64,000 nucleotides of DNA from Sacculina carcini. Lineage: Eukaryota > Arthropoda > Thecostraca > Sacculinidae. A program made the translations under genes and the position numbers. Under the pieces are notes generated by a model that saw nothing but the letters and a program-made list of their open reading frames with translations, did not search any database and was not told the origin of the DNA. The DNA lies in NCBI GenBank assembly GCA_916048095.2, contig OU696586.1:5158249-5222248 (forward strand). The letters run 5' to 3'. The stretch's first letter is position 1, and every line of letters starts with the position of its first letter. Positions 18,118 to 30,805 of this stretch are shown in pieces.

Positions 18118-18776
18118 GTGAAGCCTCGGTTGCCAGGGTTCCTCCAGGAACGCTCGTTTCAGCCACTAAGCCAATGGACCGACTCAGCTTTGACTCCAAA
18201 GGACCTTCCATGAGCAACAATAAGTATATATTTGTCGCGGTTACCTTTCGCTTTTCCGTGCAAAGACACCTCCTCGTCGACAGTCATCCGCTGTTTAGAA
18301 GATATATTAACAGAAGACAGAGGACTTGGGTTCATGTCTCAAGATGTTAGAAATCACTTACTGCAACAAGGCAAGCAAGTCGACGCCATACCATCCACAG
18401 GGTAATTCCCAAGTCGAGAGAGTTAACGACATTGTGTGGAAATCGGTGAAACTAGCGCTTCGTTCAACAGGCTTACGTGCACTGCATTGTATACGCTGCC
18501 TCCTCTGTACTTCGACAAACTGCTCACCACACGAGTGGATGTTCCATTACGAAAGGTGTTCATCCATTAGAAAATCGTTGCCAATTTCGCTGACCCGCCC
18601 GGGACCAGTTCTACTGCAAAATTTCGTCCGTAACAACAAATATGAGCCTTTGGTGCGTAAAGTGGAGCTGTTGGACTCAAATCAAATGTATGCCCACTTA
18701 CGATATGCTGACGGTCGCGAGTCTTCGGTCTCCTTAAGAGGTATAGCTCCGTATCCTACTGATAACTATACACCTA
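18118..18776 (+). pseudogene. Gypsy integrase fragment (unit 2)
   Basis: As in unit 1, but 33 bp around the second catalytic Asp (near 18308) are replaced by AACAGA, so the FVNS block before this Asp is lost in this copy alone. Confidence 0.85.
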
Positions 18777-19178
18777 ATGGTACAGACCGGACACGCGGCG
18801 CTGAACGAGCTGGAGAACGATATGGCGACTATCAGAGGCGGTCTGCGGGAGATTCAGGGAGAACTGCAGTTTCAGCAAAATCGGTCCTCGTCGACATCTG
18901 CCAGTGATCTGTTTGTGCCGACCACGAAGGACTTCGTCGCCAAGGCAGCCTACAAATACCGACAACTGGACGAGAAGTTCAACAAGATGAACAACCAGTA
19001 CGCCAAGGTGATCGCTTATTTAGGCGAGGACCCGGCCAACATTCAGCCAGACGAGTTTTTCGGCGTATTTAACGCATTTCTGGCGGCATTCTCGGCGGCC
19101 GTCGACGACAACAACAACGCCAAACGCAAGCGGCTCGAGGAAGAAAAGAGAGTAGTATACGCCGTTTGTGGACAGTAG
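18777..19178 (+). CDS. Formin FH2 fragment (unit 2)
   Basis: 133 codons. One extra GAC gives DDNNN near the C-terminal linker, and the frame is kept. A Glu/Trp-type single-base change lies just upstream in the integrase (HEWM rather than HERM). Confidence 0.75.
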   Translation: MVQTGHAALNELENDMATIRGGLREIQGELQFQQNRSSSTSASDLFVPTTKDFVAKAAYKYRQLDEKFNKMNNQYAKVIAYLGEDPANIQPDEFFGVFNAFLAAFSAAVDDNNNAKRKRLEEEKRVVYAVCGQ

Positions 19179-19672
19179 ATCCGCAAGAGACGGATTGAAG
19201 GGTTGAACTAAGGGTCTTCATTTGAGGGGCTGTGTCTGCTGCCACAACATCGGCGCCCAGAAATGCAAACATAAACAACAATAGATATACAATATTAAAT
19301 CGCCTCACTCGCAGATTTGTTAAATTCTTGGGCAAATGAATATATAGAATGAATCTTGGGCGCTTCCGGTACATGGGGCCACCTTAGGGTGGTAATAGTG
19401 CTTGCACTCTTCCCATGCTACTGGATTTGCCTGTAATTAATAATAATAATAATAGATATTTATCCTGTGCTTGTCAGATACATGTTTGCCATCTTTCCTT
19501 AGTGGAGTAGGAAATTTGGTGTTTTTTCGTAATTTATCATGAGCATGGCCAGTTTCACATTATTCAGCACGTGTTTGTACATGGGAGCTTCGTTGGGGTT
19601 GAAGATGTCCGTGTATTTCATTGGCTGACGCTCTAGTTTATTGTTGTTGAGTAAATCAGTCTCGTCAACGGC

Positions 19673-21007
19673 ATGTCCGCTGCTCAGAATCCTCCTGGTC
19701 ATTTTCAGATCGAAGATGAAAAATTAAAAGAAAAGAAAAGGCTCATGTCAGAAAAATCATCGTTGCTGTGTTGTTTTCATACCCAATTTGGTAGACACAG
19801 GTGGACTCGTTTGCCATATGGAGTGTCGTGTGCGCCAGAAATTTGGCAACGCTTGATGTATGAGATGGTAGCGGATCTAGAGGATGTAGCGGTAATAGCC
19901 GATGACTTTATAGTATATGGAAAAGGTGAGACCCGCGCAGAGGCAATTGCCGATCATGATGCAAAATTGCGAGCATTTCTCGACAAGGCTCAGAAGAGTA
20001 ATTTACGACTAAATCAGGACAAATTACGTTATCGTGTTCAGGAAGTTTCGTGGTTGGGTCATGTGGTAAGCGAAGCAGGAATTAAAGTGGCCGCTGTAGT
20101 TAAATTTCCGGCGCCAAGCAAAGAAATCGAGCTGAAGCGTTTCATGGGTATAGCATCATATATCTCGCGATTTATTCCCAAATTTTCAACGGTAACAGCT
20201 CCGATGCGTCATTTGCTCAGTCAAAAATACGATTGGTTCTGGAGTGACTCGTGTCAGACTGCGTTTGAGCGAATCAAGCGATTACTAACAGAGGCTCCTC
20301 TGCTGGTGTTTTATGATAAGGATGCCCCGGCGACTGTTCAGTGTGATGCATCCTCATCCGGTCTGGGTGCTGTGCTGCTGCGGCTGCTGCTGCTGCTGGG
20401 CGTCCAGTGGTGTACTGTTCCAGAGCGCTGACCGAGTCGGTTAAAGCTTACTCGCAAATAGAGAAAGAGTTGCTGGCGGTTACATTTGCAATGAAAAGGT
20501 TAGACCAGTTTGTATACGCTCGGCACGTAACAATTCAGACGGATCATAAGACGCTGGTTACCATTCGTGAAAAGCCTCTTGTGGAAGCACCGCTTCGCTT
20601 GCAGAGAATGTTGATGACCTTGCAACGATATCAATTTGAATTAAAATACACACCTGGATCGGAAGTTCCTGTGGCTGATGCTCTGAGCCGTGCACCGATG
20701 TCGAACACTTGAGAGAGCGACGTGGGCGGTGGAAATTAATGAACTCAGTCTGTCTGATGAGTTAGCGGTAACGGATGCGCGCTTGGAGAAATACAGAGAA
20801 GCGACGTTGGCAGATCCAGGCTTACAAAAAGTACGTGAGTACGTAATAAATGGGTGGCCGGAACAACGAAGCAGTGTCGATCAGGTAGCGGCCCCTTACT
20901 GGTCAGTGAAACATGAGTTGTCTGCTCAGAACGGCCTGGTTTACAAGTCAAACAGGCTGGTCATTCCATCGTCAATGCGACTTGAATTGTTAAATATATT
21001 TCAATAG
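19673..21007 (+). pseudogene. Mag-type Gypsy pol fragment (unit 3)
   Basis: As in unit 2, with one private change in RT: RFIPKF instead of RFIPEF. Confidence 0.9.
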
Positions 21008-21080
21008 ACGAAAATCAATAGATAAACAATATTAAATCTTCTTGTGCTTCAATATGTGAATACACTCAATACGGCTCATC

Positions 21081-21431
21081 ATGAACGGTTGTGGTGAATC
21101 CTTGTCGCAAACGCCTCACCAACCGTCCACGGTACATTCCGATGCTGATTTGATCAGTGAGTCCTTGCTTGTCACGCCTTCTGCCAATATCGGGACTCGT
21201 GAGAACGGTGGTGAGGTTGTGCGTGTTGCCGATTCTGGTGCCGTGACCCGGATTGCTGATGATGCGAGTAGTTATTCTGGTGAGCATGGAGTCATCCAGA
21301 CAGTGGAGGGCTCGTTTCCTCACATCACGGCGGACAAGAATGGTGACGAGGTGGATGCCCTTCCGGATCGTATGGAGTACACTATCAAGGATGTGGACAG
21401 TGGATCCGCCAGAGACGGGTTGAAGGGTTGA
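21081..21431 (+). other. 116-codon unknown frame (unit 3)
   Basis: Translation identical to the unit 1 copy. Function unknown. Confidence 0.3.
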
Positions 21432-21748
21432 ACCAGGGGGCTTCATTTGAGGGGCTGTGTCTGCTGCCACAACATCGGCGCCCAGAAATACAAACATAAA
21501 CAACGATAGATATACAATATTAAATCGCCTCACTCGCAGATTTGTTAAATTCTTGGGCAAATGAATATATAGATATTTATCAATGTAGTGCTCAACTAAC
21601 TCGCTGTTTTTGAGAACACATGTTTCACAGAGGATGTTGCGTGTTCAGTCGGGATCAAATCACGTCGGTATCACTACTGTGTTGATAGTGGACAACGCAT
21701 AGCAAGTATATACACACACGTATGACCCGTAGCAATGTGGCGTCTGGT

Positions 21749-23626
21749 TCATGCCCACGCCTCTGGTGGCCGGGGCTCGTCGAAGTAGGCCTGGCGGCGC
21801 CACCTCATCTCGTGCAGCGGCAGCTGCAGTCCGTCCTCACCACTGTCACAAACTCGACTGACGGCCCTCCACTGCGGCAGCAGTGGCAGGTGGCGCTGTT
21901 GTAGGGCGCCATCACCGCATACGCGTGACGGGCCGTCAGCCGGGTTGAGGGAGGTCGGTATGTAGGCCACAACATATGGCATCTGTCCCACCAGGTGCCA
22001 ATAGGCTGCTCCCATGGCCAGCGGGATCCTCTGTCTGGCCAAATTGTAGGCCACTCCAATGTTGTCAATGGCCACCATGGCGTGTTGACTACCCCGAGCT
22101 CGGGCGACCGCTAAGCCCATGATGGCCGCGCGCATTTCAGCCAGGTAGATGTTGGTAGCGCGTGCGGCCCAGGGTATGGCCCATGTGCGGTCGCGGGTCG
22201 CCAATCCTGTTCCCGTGGTCGAGGCATCAGTGGCTATCAGGAAGTCGACTGGCCCTGGCACCCGCAGCGGTTGGAGCGTCGTGAATCCGGCTGCGTAGCG
22301 GCCGGCCTCCTCAGGATAGTGCAGGATGAGGGTGACGATGTTGGTTGGCAGTCGCAAGATCCGTAGGACGAAGGAGACATAGCCCGCCAGGCGCTGTCGC
22401 CATGCGAAGCTCCGGGTGGGCGCCGTCTGGATCGCCGCTTGAAGGGAGCGCCTGAGGCTCAGTGGCAGCTGCACTTGTGGCTGCGGGTCCATGCAAAGGC
22501 GCAGGCCCAAGAACTCGATGGTCCTGGTTGGTGTCCACTGACATTTGGTCGGGTTCGTTCCTATCCCCAGCTGGCATAGGTAGGCGGGAACGGTCCGGAG
22601 AACGTGCGGCGGCCCCATAACGAGGAAATCGTCGAGGTATGGCACTACCCGCGCCGGCGGGCAGTGCCGTTCGATAGCGCGCGCTGTCGACCAGCTGACC
22701 CGCTGCATTATGGCCGGGGCGCTTCCCAGCCCCATGGGCAGGCGGGTCCATTCAAAAAGCTGGTTGCGATATACCACTCGCATGAATGAGGCCAGTCCGG
22801 GACTGAGTGGCAGCTGGTAAAAGCCATGACGCATGTCGAACTTTACCAGCTGCCACTCCGGATGAGCCGCCGCCAGCATCAACGCCTCTTGGAGTCGCGG
22901 CAGCTTGATGCTGTAGGAAGCCAATAGCGGTGTAATGGGCTTGAGGTCATAAATGACCCGTGCCGAGCCGTCCGCTTTAGGGATGGCGAAGATTCTGAAC
23001 GTTGGACCCCGTCGAGATGACGATGGTCGGAGGATGTCCGCTTCCACCAGCGCTGTCATGATAGCGTCCATTTCTCGTGATGCTCTTGTGGGATGCCATT
23101 CGCCCCGGGCCTGAGCCGGAATGCGCGTGCGGACGCCTTTACGGAGGATGCTACTCACCATCTCGTCGTGGTGTGGGTGAGGCTGCATAATGGCCGTGTC
23201 GTGGAAGCTGGGTGGAGTCAGCTGACCATGAGGGCCGCTCTGAAGGCCCCGTAGAAAACTGAGGCCGCTAGCGTCGGCGGCCTCCTCGCTGTCGGACGTG
23301 GCGGCTGGGCTAGCACCTGAGGCTGCCTCGTCGCCTGAGGACGTGTAGAAACGTTCTTCCCCACCAATGATGTCCCAGGGCGCCGACATTTGTCGGCCCC
23401 AGGGGGAGTCTGCGTCCTGAGCGGGACTTTGTGGTTGTGTCAAGTCCATTGCTTCCAGGGCGTCCAATGCGGGAATCGCCTCGTCTTGGAAGTGCTCGGT
23501 GAGCAGGTCGTCCAGCCAGTCGGTGGGTCGTTGAGCCGGCTGGAGCTGCGCGTATTGACCTTGGCCAAGCAGAGCGACGTCGGGCCGCCAATGGCGTCTC
23601 GCCCCTAAGATCCGATGGGGCTTCAA
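21749..23626 (-). CDS. DIRS-like RT-RNase H (unit 3)
   Basis: 625 codons, same translation as units 1 and 2. One silent base change (CAAGATCC at 22356) marks this copy. Confidence 0.7.
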   Translation of the reverse strand: MKPHRILGARRHWRPDVALLGQGQYAQLQPAQRPTDWLDDLLTEHFQDEAIPALDALEAMDLTQPQSPAQDADSPWGRQMSAPWDIIGGEERFYTSSGDEAASGASPAATSDSEEAADASGLSFLRGLQSGPHGQLTPPSFHDTAIMQPHPHHDEMVSSILRKGVRTRIPAQARGEWHPTRASREMDAIMTALVEADILRPSSSRRGPTFRIFAIPKADGSARVIYDLKPITPLLASYSIKLPRLQEALMLAAAHPEWQLVKFDMRHGFYQLPLSPGLASFMRVVYRNQLFEWTRLPMGLGSAPAIMQRVSWSTARAIERHCPPARVVPYLDDFLVMGPPHVLRTVPAYLCQLGIGTNPTKCQWTPTRTIEFLGLRLCMDPQPQVQLPLSLRRSLQAAIQTAPTRSFAWRQRLAGYVSFVLRILRLPTNIVTLILHYPEEAGRYAAGFTTLQPLRVPGPVDFLIATDASTTGTGLATRDRTWAIPWAARATNIYLAEMRAAIMGLAVARARGSQHAMVAIDNIGVAYNLARQRIPLAMGAAYWHLVGQMPYVVAYIPTSLNPADGPSRVCGDGALQQRHLPLLPQWRAVSRVCDSGEDGLQLPLHEMRWRRQAYFDEPRPPEAWA

Positions 23627-23633
23627 TGGTGAA

Positions 23634-24344
23634 GTGAAGCCTCGGTTGCCAGGGTTCCTCCAGGAACGCTCGTTTCAGCCACTAAGCCAATGGACCGACT
23701 CAGCTTTGACTCCAAAGGACCGACTCAGCTTTGACTCCAAAGGACCTTCCATGAGCAACAATAAGTATATATTTGTCGCGGTTACCTTTCGCTTTTCCGT
23801 GCAAAGACACCTCCTCGTCGACAGTCATCCGCTGTTTAGAAGATATATTCTCCCTTTTCGGAACACCTGCGTTTGTCAATTCAGACAGAGGACTTGGGTT
23901 CATGTCTCAAGATGTTAGAAATCACTTACTGCAACAAGGCAAGCAAGTCGACGCCATACCATCCACAGGGTAATTCCCAAGTCGAGAGAGTTAACGACAT
24001 TGTGTGGAAATCGGTGAAACTAGCGCTTCGTTCAACAGGCTTACGTGCACTGCATTGTATACGCTGCCTCCTCTGTACTTCGACAAACTGCTCACCACAC
24101 GAGCGGATGTTCCATTACGAAAGGTGTTCATCCATTAGAAAATCGTTGCCAATTTCGCTGACCCGCCCGGGACCAGTTCTACTGCAAAATTTCGTCCGTA
24201 ACAACAAATATGAGCCTTTGGTGCGTAAAGTGGAGCTGTTGGACTCAAATCAAATGTATGCCCACTTACGATATGCTGACGGTCGCGAGTCTTCGGTCTC
24301 CTTAAGAGGTATAGCTCCGGATCCTACTGATAACTATACACCTA
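23634..24344 (+). pseudogene. Gypsy integrase fragment (unit 3)
   Basis: Carries the 25-bp duplication across the first catalytic Asp region. The second Asp and Glu regions are present in separate frames. Confidence 0.85.
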
Positions 24345-24746
24345 ATGGTACAGACCGGACACGCGGCGCTGAACGAGCTGGAGAACGATATGGCGACTAT
24401 CAGAGGCGGTCTGCGGGAGATTCAGGGAGAACTGCAGTTTCAGCAAAATCGGTCCTCGTCGACATCTGCCAGTGATCTGTTTGTGCCGACCACGAAGGAC
24501 TTCGTCGCCAAGGCAGCCTACAAATACCGACAACTGGACGAGAAGTTCAACAAGATGAACAACCAGTACGCCAAGGTGATCGCTTATTTAGGCGAGGACC
24601 CGGCCAACATTCAGCCAGACGAGTTTTTCGGCGTATTTAACGCATTTCTGGCGGCATTCTCGGCGGCCGTCGACGACAACAACAACGCCAAACGCAAGCG
24701 GCTCGAGGAAGAAAAGAGAGTAGTATACGCCGTTTGTGGACAGTAG
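24345..24746 (+). CDS. Formin FH2 fragment (unit 3)
   Basis: 133 codons, identical in translation to unit 2. Just upstream a Tyr codon of the integrase end became Asp (GCTCCGGAT). Confidence 0.75.
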   Translation: MVQTGHAALNELENDMATIRGGLREIQGELQFQQNRSSSTSASDLFVPTTKDFVAKAAYKYRQLDEKFNKMNNQYAKVIAYLGEDPANIQPDEFFGVFNAFLAAFSAAVDDNNNAKRKRLEEEKRVVYAVCGQ

Positions 24747-25240
24747 ATCCGCAAGAGACGGATTGAAGGGTTGAACTAAGGGTCTTCATTTGAGGGGCTG
24801 TGTCTGCTGCCACAACATCGGCGCCCAGAAATGCAAACATAAACAACAATAGATATACAATATTAAATCGCCTCACTCGCAGATTTGTTAAATTCTTGGG
24901 CAAATGAATATATAGAATGAATCTTGGGCGCTTCCGGTACATGGGGCCACCTTAGGGTGGTAATAGTGCTTGCACTCTTCCCATGCTACTGGATTTGCCT
25001 GTAATTAATAATAATAATAATAGATATTTATCCTGTGCTTGTCAGATACATGTTTGCCATCTTTCCTTAGTGGAGTAGGAAATTTGGTGTTTTTTCGTAA
25101 TTTATCATGAGCATGGCCAGTTTCACATTATTCAGCACGTGTTTGTACATGGGAGCTTCGTTGGGGTTGAGGATGTCCGTGTATTTCATTGGCTGACGCT
25201 CTAGTTTATTGTTGTTGAGTAAATCAGTCTCGTCAACGGC

Positions 25241-26575
25241 ATGTCCGCTGCTCAGAATCCTCCTGGTCATTTTCAGATCGAAGATGAAAAATTAAAAGAA
25301 AAGAAAAGGCTCATGTCAGAAAAATCATCGTTGCTGTGTTGTTTTCATACCCAATTTGGTAGACACAGGTGGACTCGTTTGCCATATGGAGTGTCGTGTG
25401 CGCCAGAAATTTGGCAACGCTTGATGTATGAGATGGTAGCGGATCTAGAGGATGTAGCGGTAATAGCCGATGACTTTATAGTATATGGAAAAGGTGAGAC
25501 CCGCGCAGAGGCAATTGCCGATCATGATGCAAAATTGCGAGCATTTCTCGACAAGGCTCAGAAGAGTAATTTACGACTAAATCAGGACAAATTACGTTAT
25601 CGTGTTCAGGAAGTTTCGTGGTTGGGTCATGTGGTAAGCGAAGCAGGAATTAAAGTGGCCGCTGTAGTTAAATTTCCGGCGCCAAGCAAAGAAATCGAGC
25701 TGAAGCGTTTCATGGGTATAGCATCATATATCTCGCGATTTATTCCCGAATTTTCAACGGTAACAGCTCCGATGCGTCATTTGCTCAGTCAAAAATACGA
25801 TTGGTTCTGGAGTGACTCGTGTCAGACTGCGTTTGAGCGAATCAAGCGATTACTAACAGAGGCTCCTCTGCTGGTGTTTTATGATAAGGATGCCCCGGCG
25901 ACTGTTCAGTGTGATGCATCCTCATCCGGTCTGGGTGCTGTGCTGCTGCGGCTGCTGCTGCTGCTGGGCGTCCAGTGGTGTACTGTTCCAGAGCGCTGAC
26001 CGAGTCGGTTAAAGCTTACTCGCAAATAGAGAAAGAGTTGCTGGCGGTTACATTTGCAATGAAAAGGTTAGACCAGTTTGTATACGCTCGGCACGTAACA
26101 ATTCAGACGGATCATAAGACGCTGGTTACCATTCGTGAAAAGCCTCTTGTGGAAGCACCGCTTCGCTTGCAGAGAATGTTGATGACCTTGCAACGATATC
26201 AATTTGAATTAAAATACACACCTGGATCGGAAGTTCCTGTGGCTGATGCTCTGAGCCGTGCACCGATGTCGAACACTTGAGAGAGCGACGTGGGCGGTGG
26301 AAATTAATGAACTCAGTCTGTCTGATGAGTTAGCGGTAACGGATGCGCGCTTGGAGAAATACAGAGAAGCGACGTTGGCAGATCCAGGCTTACAAAAAGT
26401 ACGTGAGTACGTAATAAATGGGTGGCCGGAACAACGAAGCAGTGTCGATCAGGTAGCGGCCCCTTACTGGTCAGTGAAACATGAGTTGTCTGCTCAGAAC
26501 GGCCTGGTTTACAAGTCAAACAGGCTGGTCATTCCATCGTCAATGCGACTTGAATTGTTAAATATATTTCAATAG
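25241..26575 (+). pseudogene. Mag-type Gypsy pol fragment (unit 4)
   Basis: Same lesions and same N-terminal junction fusion as unit 2. Confidence 0.9.
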
Positions 26576-26648
26576 ACGAAAATCAATAGATAAACAATAT
26601 TAAATCTTCTTGTGCTTCAATATGTGAATACACTCAATACGGCTCATC

Positions 26649-26999
26649 ATGAACGGTTGTGGTGAATCCTTGTCGCAAACGCCTCACCAACCGTCCACGG
26701 TACATTCCGATGCTGATTTGATCAGTGAGTCCTTGCTTGTCACGCCTTCTGCCAATATCGGGACTCGTGAGAACGGTGGTGAGGTTGTGCGTGTTGCCGA
26801 TTCTGGTGCCGTGACCCGGATTGCTGATGATGCGAGTAGTTATTCTGGTGAGCATGGAGTCATCCAGACAGTGGAGGGCTCGTTTCCTCACATCACGGCG
26901 GACAAGAATGGTGACGAGGTGGATGCCCTTCCGGATCGTATGGAGTACACTATCAAGGATGTGGACAGTGGATCCGCCAGAGACGGGTTGAAGGGTTGA
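26649..26999 (+). other. 116-codon unknown frame (unit 4)
   Basis: Translation identical to the unit 1 copy. Function unknown. Confidence 0.3.
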
Positions 27000-27316
27000 A
27001 CCAGGGGGCTTCATTTGAGGGGCTGTGTCTGCTGCCACAACATCGGCGCCCAGAAATACAAACATAAACAACGATAGATATACAATATTAAATCGCCTCA
27101 CTCGCAGATTTGTTAAATTCTTGGGCAAATGAATATATAGATATTTATCAATGTAGTGCTCAACTAACTCGCTGTTTTTGAGAACACATGTTTCACAGAG
27201 GATGTTGCGTGTTCAGTCGGGATCAAATCACGTCGGTATCACTACTGTGTTGATAGTGGACAACGCATAGCAAGTATATACACACACGTATGACCCGTAG
27301 CAATGTGGCGTCTGGT

Positions 27317-29194
27317 TCATGCCCACGCCTCTGGTGGCCGGGGCTCGTCGAAGTAGGCCTGGCGGCGCCACCTCATCTCGTGCAGCGGCAGCTGCAGTCC
27401 GTCCTCACCACTGTCACAAACTCGACTGACGGCCCTCCACTGCGGCAGCAGTGGCAGGTGGCGCTGTTGTAGGGCGCCATCACCGCATACGCGTGACGGG
27501 CCGTCAGCCGGGTTGAGGGAGGTCGGTATGTAGGCCACAACATATGGCATCTGTCCCACCAGGTGCCAATAGGCTGCTCCCATGGCCAGCGGGATCCTCT
27601 GTCTGGCCAAATTGTAGGCCACTCCAATGTTGTCAATGGCCACCATGGCGTGTTGACTACCCCGAGCTCGGGCGACCGCTAAGCCCATGATGGCCGCGCG
27701 CATTTCAGCCAGGTAGATGTTGGTAGCGCGTGCGGCCCAGGGTATGGCCCATGTGCGGTCGCGGGTCGCCAATCCTGTTCCCGTGGTCGAGGCATCAGTG
27801 GCTATCAGGAAGTCGACTGGCCCTGGCACCCGCAGCGGTTGGAGCGTCGTGAATCCGGCTGCGTAGCGGCCGGCCTCCTCAGGATAGTGCAGGATGAGGG
27901 TGACGATGTTGGTTGGCAGTCGCAAAATCCGTAGGACGAAGGAGACATAGCCCGCCAGGCGCTGTCGCCATGCGAAGCTCCGGGTGGGCGCCGTCTGGAT
28001 CGCCGCTTGAAGGGAGCGCCTGAGGCTCAGTGGCAGCTGCACTTGTGGCTGCGGGTCCATGCAAAGGCGCAGGCCCAAGAACTCGATGGTCCTGGTTGGT
28101 GTCCACTGACATTTGGTCGGGTTCGTTCCTATCCCCAGCTGGCATAGGTAGGCGGGAACGGTCCGGAGAACGTGCGGCGGCCCCATAACGAGGAAATCGT
28201 CGAGGTATGGCACTACCCGCGCCGGCGGGCAGTGCCGTTCGATAGCGCGCGCTGTCGACCAGCTGACCCGCTGCATTATGGCCGGGGCGCTTCCCAGCCC
28301 CATGGGCAGGCGGGTCCATTCAAAAAGCTGGTTGCGATATACCACTCGCATGAATGAGGCCAGTCCGGGACTGAGTGGCAGCTGGTAAAAGCCATGACGC
28401 ATGTCGAACTTTACCAGCTGCCACTCCGGATGAGCCGCCGCCAGCATCAACGCCTCTTGGAGTCGCGGCAGCTTGATGCTGTAGGAAGCCAATAGCGGTG
28501 TAATGGGCTTGAGGTCATAAATGACCCGTGCCGAGCCGTCCGCTTTAGGGATGGCGAAGATTCTGAACGTTTGACCCCGTCGAGATGACGATGGTCGGAG
28601 GATGTCCGCTTCCACCAGCGCTGTCATGATAGCGTCCATTTCTCGTGATGCTCTTGTGGGATGCCATTCGCCCCGGGCCTGAGCCGGAATGCGCGTGCGG
28701 ACGCCTTTACGGAGGATGCTACTCACCATCTCGTCGTGGTGTGGGTGAGGCTGCATAATGGCCGTGTCGTGGAAGCTGGGTGGAGTCAGCTGACCATGAG
28801 GGCCGCTCTGAAGGCCCCGTAGAAAACTGAGGCCGCTAGCGTCGGCGGCCTCCTCGCTGTCGGACGTGGCGGCTGGGCTAGCACCTGAGGCTGCCTCGTC
28901 GCCTGAGGACGTGTAGAAACGTTCTTCCCCACCAATGATGTCCCAGGGCGCCGACATTTGTCGGCCCCAGGGGGAGTCTGCGTCCTGAGCGGGACTTTGT
29001 GGTTGTGTCAAGTCCATTGCTTCCAGGGCGTCCAATGCGGGAATCGCCTCGTCTTGGAAGTGCTCGGTGAGCAGGTCGTCCAGCCAGTCGGTGGGTCGTT
29101 GAGCCGGCTGGAGCTGCGCGTATTGACCTTGGCCAAGCAGAGCGACGTCGGGCCGCCAATGGCGTCTCGCCCCTAAGATCCGATGGGGCTTCAA
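27317..29194 (-). CDS. DIRS-like RT-RNase H (unit 4)
   Basis: 625 codons, uninterrupted, with one private change near residue 208 (RRGQTF rather than RRGPTF). Confidence 0.7.
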   Translation of the reverse strand: MKPHRILGARRHWRPDVALLGQGQYAQLQPAQRPTDWLDDLLTEHFQDEAIPALDALEAMDLTQPQSPAQDADSPWGRQMSAPWDIIGGEERFYTSSGDEAASGASPAATSDSEEAADASGLSFLRGLQSGPHGQLTPPSFHDTAIMQPHPHHDEMVSSILRKGVRTRIPAQARGEWHPTRASREMDAIMTALVEADILRPSSSRRGQTFRIFAIPKADGSARVIYDLKPITPLLASYSIKLPRLQEALMLAAAHPEWQLVKFDMRHGFYQLPLSPGLASFMRVVYRNQLFEWTRLPMGLGSAPAIMQRVSWSTARAIERHCPPARVVPYLDDFLVMGPPHVLRTVPAYLCQLGIGTNPTKCQWTPTRTIEFLGLRLCMDPQPQVQLPLSLRRSLQAAIQTAPTRSFAWRQRLAGYVSFVLRILRLPTNIVTLILHYPEEAGRYAAGFTTLQPLRVPGPVDFLIATDASTTGTGLATRDRTWAIPWAARATNIYLAEMRAAIMGLAVARARGSQHAMVAIDNIGVAYNLARQRIPLAMGAAYWHLVGQMPYVVAYIPTSLNPADGPSRVCGDGALQQRHLPLLPQWRAVSRVCDSGEDGLQLPLHEMRWRRQAYFDEPRPPEAWA

Positions 29195-29201
29195 TGGTGA
29201 A

Positions 29202-29912
29202 GTGAAGCCTCGGTTGCCAGGGTTCCTCCAGGAACGCTCGTTTCAGCCACTAAGCCAATGGACCGACTCAGCTTTGACTCCAAAGGACCGACTCAGCTTT
29301 GACTCCAAAGGACCTTCCATGAGCAACAATAAGTATATATTTGTCGCGGTTACCTTTCGCTTTTCCGTGCAAAGACACCTCCTCGTCGACAGTCATCCGC
29401 TGTTTAGAAGATATATTCTCCCTTTTCGGAACACCTGCGTTTGTCAATTCAGACAGAGGACTTGGGTTCATGTCTCAAGATGTTAGAAATCACTTACTGC
29501 AACAAGGCAAGCAAGTCGACGCCATACCATCCACAGGGTAATTCCCAAGTCGAGAGAGTTAACGACATTGTGTGGAAATCGGTGAAACTAGCGCTTCGTT
29601 CAACAGGCTTACGTGCACTGCATTGTATACGCTGCCTCCTCTGTACTTCGACAAACTGCTCACCACACGAGCGGATGTTCCATTACGAAAGGTGTTCATC
29701 CATTAGAAAATCGTTGCCAATTTCGCTGACCCGCCCGGGACCAGTTCTACTGCAAAATTTCGTCCGTAACAACAAATATGAGCCTTTGGTGCGTAAAGTG
29801 GAGCTGTTGGACTCAAATCAAATGTATGCCCACTTACGATATGCTGACGGTCGCGAGTCTTCGGTCTCCTTAAGAGGTATAGCTCCGTATCCTACTGATA
29901 ACTATACACCTA
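29202..29912 (+). pseudogene. Gypsy integrase fragment (unit 4)
   Basis: Same 25-bp duplication as unit 3. Confidence 0.85.
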
Positions 29913-30311
29913 ATGGTACAGACCGGACACGCGGCGCTGAACGAGCTGGAGAACGATATGGCGACTATCAGAGGCGGTCTGCGGGAGATTCAGGGAGAAC
30001 TGCAGTTTCAGCAAAATCGGTCCTCGTCGACATCTGCCAGTGATCTGTTTGTGCCGACCACGAAGGACTTCGTCGCCAAGGCAGCCTACAAATACCGACA
30101 ACTGGACGAGAAGTTCAACAAGATGAACAACCAGTACGCCAAGGTGATCGCTTATTTAGGCGAGGACCCGGCCAACATTCAGCCAGACGAGTTTTTCGGC
30201 GTATTTAACGCATTTCTGGCGGCATTCTCGGCGGCCGTCGACAACAACAACGCCAAACGCAAGCGGCTCGAGGAAGAAAAGAGAGTAGTATACGCCGTTT
30301 GTGGACAGTAG
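29913..30311 (+). CDS. Formin FH2 fragment (unit 4)
   Basis: 132 codons, identical in translation to unit 1. Confidence 0.75.
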   Translation: MVQTGHAALNELENDMATIRGGLREIQGELQFQQNRSSSTSASDLFVPTTKDFVAKAAYKYRQLDEKFNKMNNQYAKVIAYLGEDPANIQPDEFFGVFNAFLAAFSAAVDNNNAKRKRLEEEKRVVYAVCGQ

Positions 30312-30805
30312 ATCCGCAAGAGACGGATTGAAGGGTTGAACTAAGGGTCTTCATTTGAGGGGCTGTGTCTGCTGCCACAACATCGGCGCCCAGAAATGCA
30401 AACATAAACAACAATAGATATACAATATTAAATCGCCTCACTCGCAGATTTGTTAAATTCTTGGGCAAATGAATATATAGAATGAATCTTGGGCGCTTCC
30501 GGTACATGGGGCCACCTTAGGGTGGTAATAGTGCTTGCACTCTTCCCATGCTACTGGATTTGCCTGTAATTAATAATAATAATAATAGATATTTATCCTG
30601 TGCTTGTCAGATACATGTTTGCCATCTTTCCTTAGTGGAGTAGGAAATTTGGTGTTTTTTCGTAATTTATCATGAGCATGGCCAGTTTCACATTATTCAG
30701 CACGTGTTTGTACATGGGAGCTTCGTTGGGGTTGAAGATGTCCGTGTATTTCATTGGCTGACGCTCTAGTTTATTGTTGTTGAGTAAATCAGTCTCGTCA
30801 ACGGC

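Larger units (their letters stand above)
14197..19712. repeat. Array unit 2 (5516 bp)
   Basis: 30 bp shorter than unit 1. The integrase lost 6 bp (GTTGTC) and has 33 bp replaced by 6 bp (AACAGA) near 18308. The formin frame gained 3 bp (GAC). The pol linker reads GTCATTCC. Confidence 0.9.
19713..25280. repeat. Array unit 3 (5568 bp)
   Basis: Marked by a 25-bp tandem duplication (GACCGACTCAGCTTTGACTC start) in the integrase at about 23695-23744, the 6-bp GTTGTC loss, and the extra GAC in formin. Confidence 0.9.
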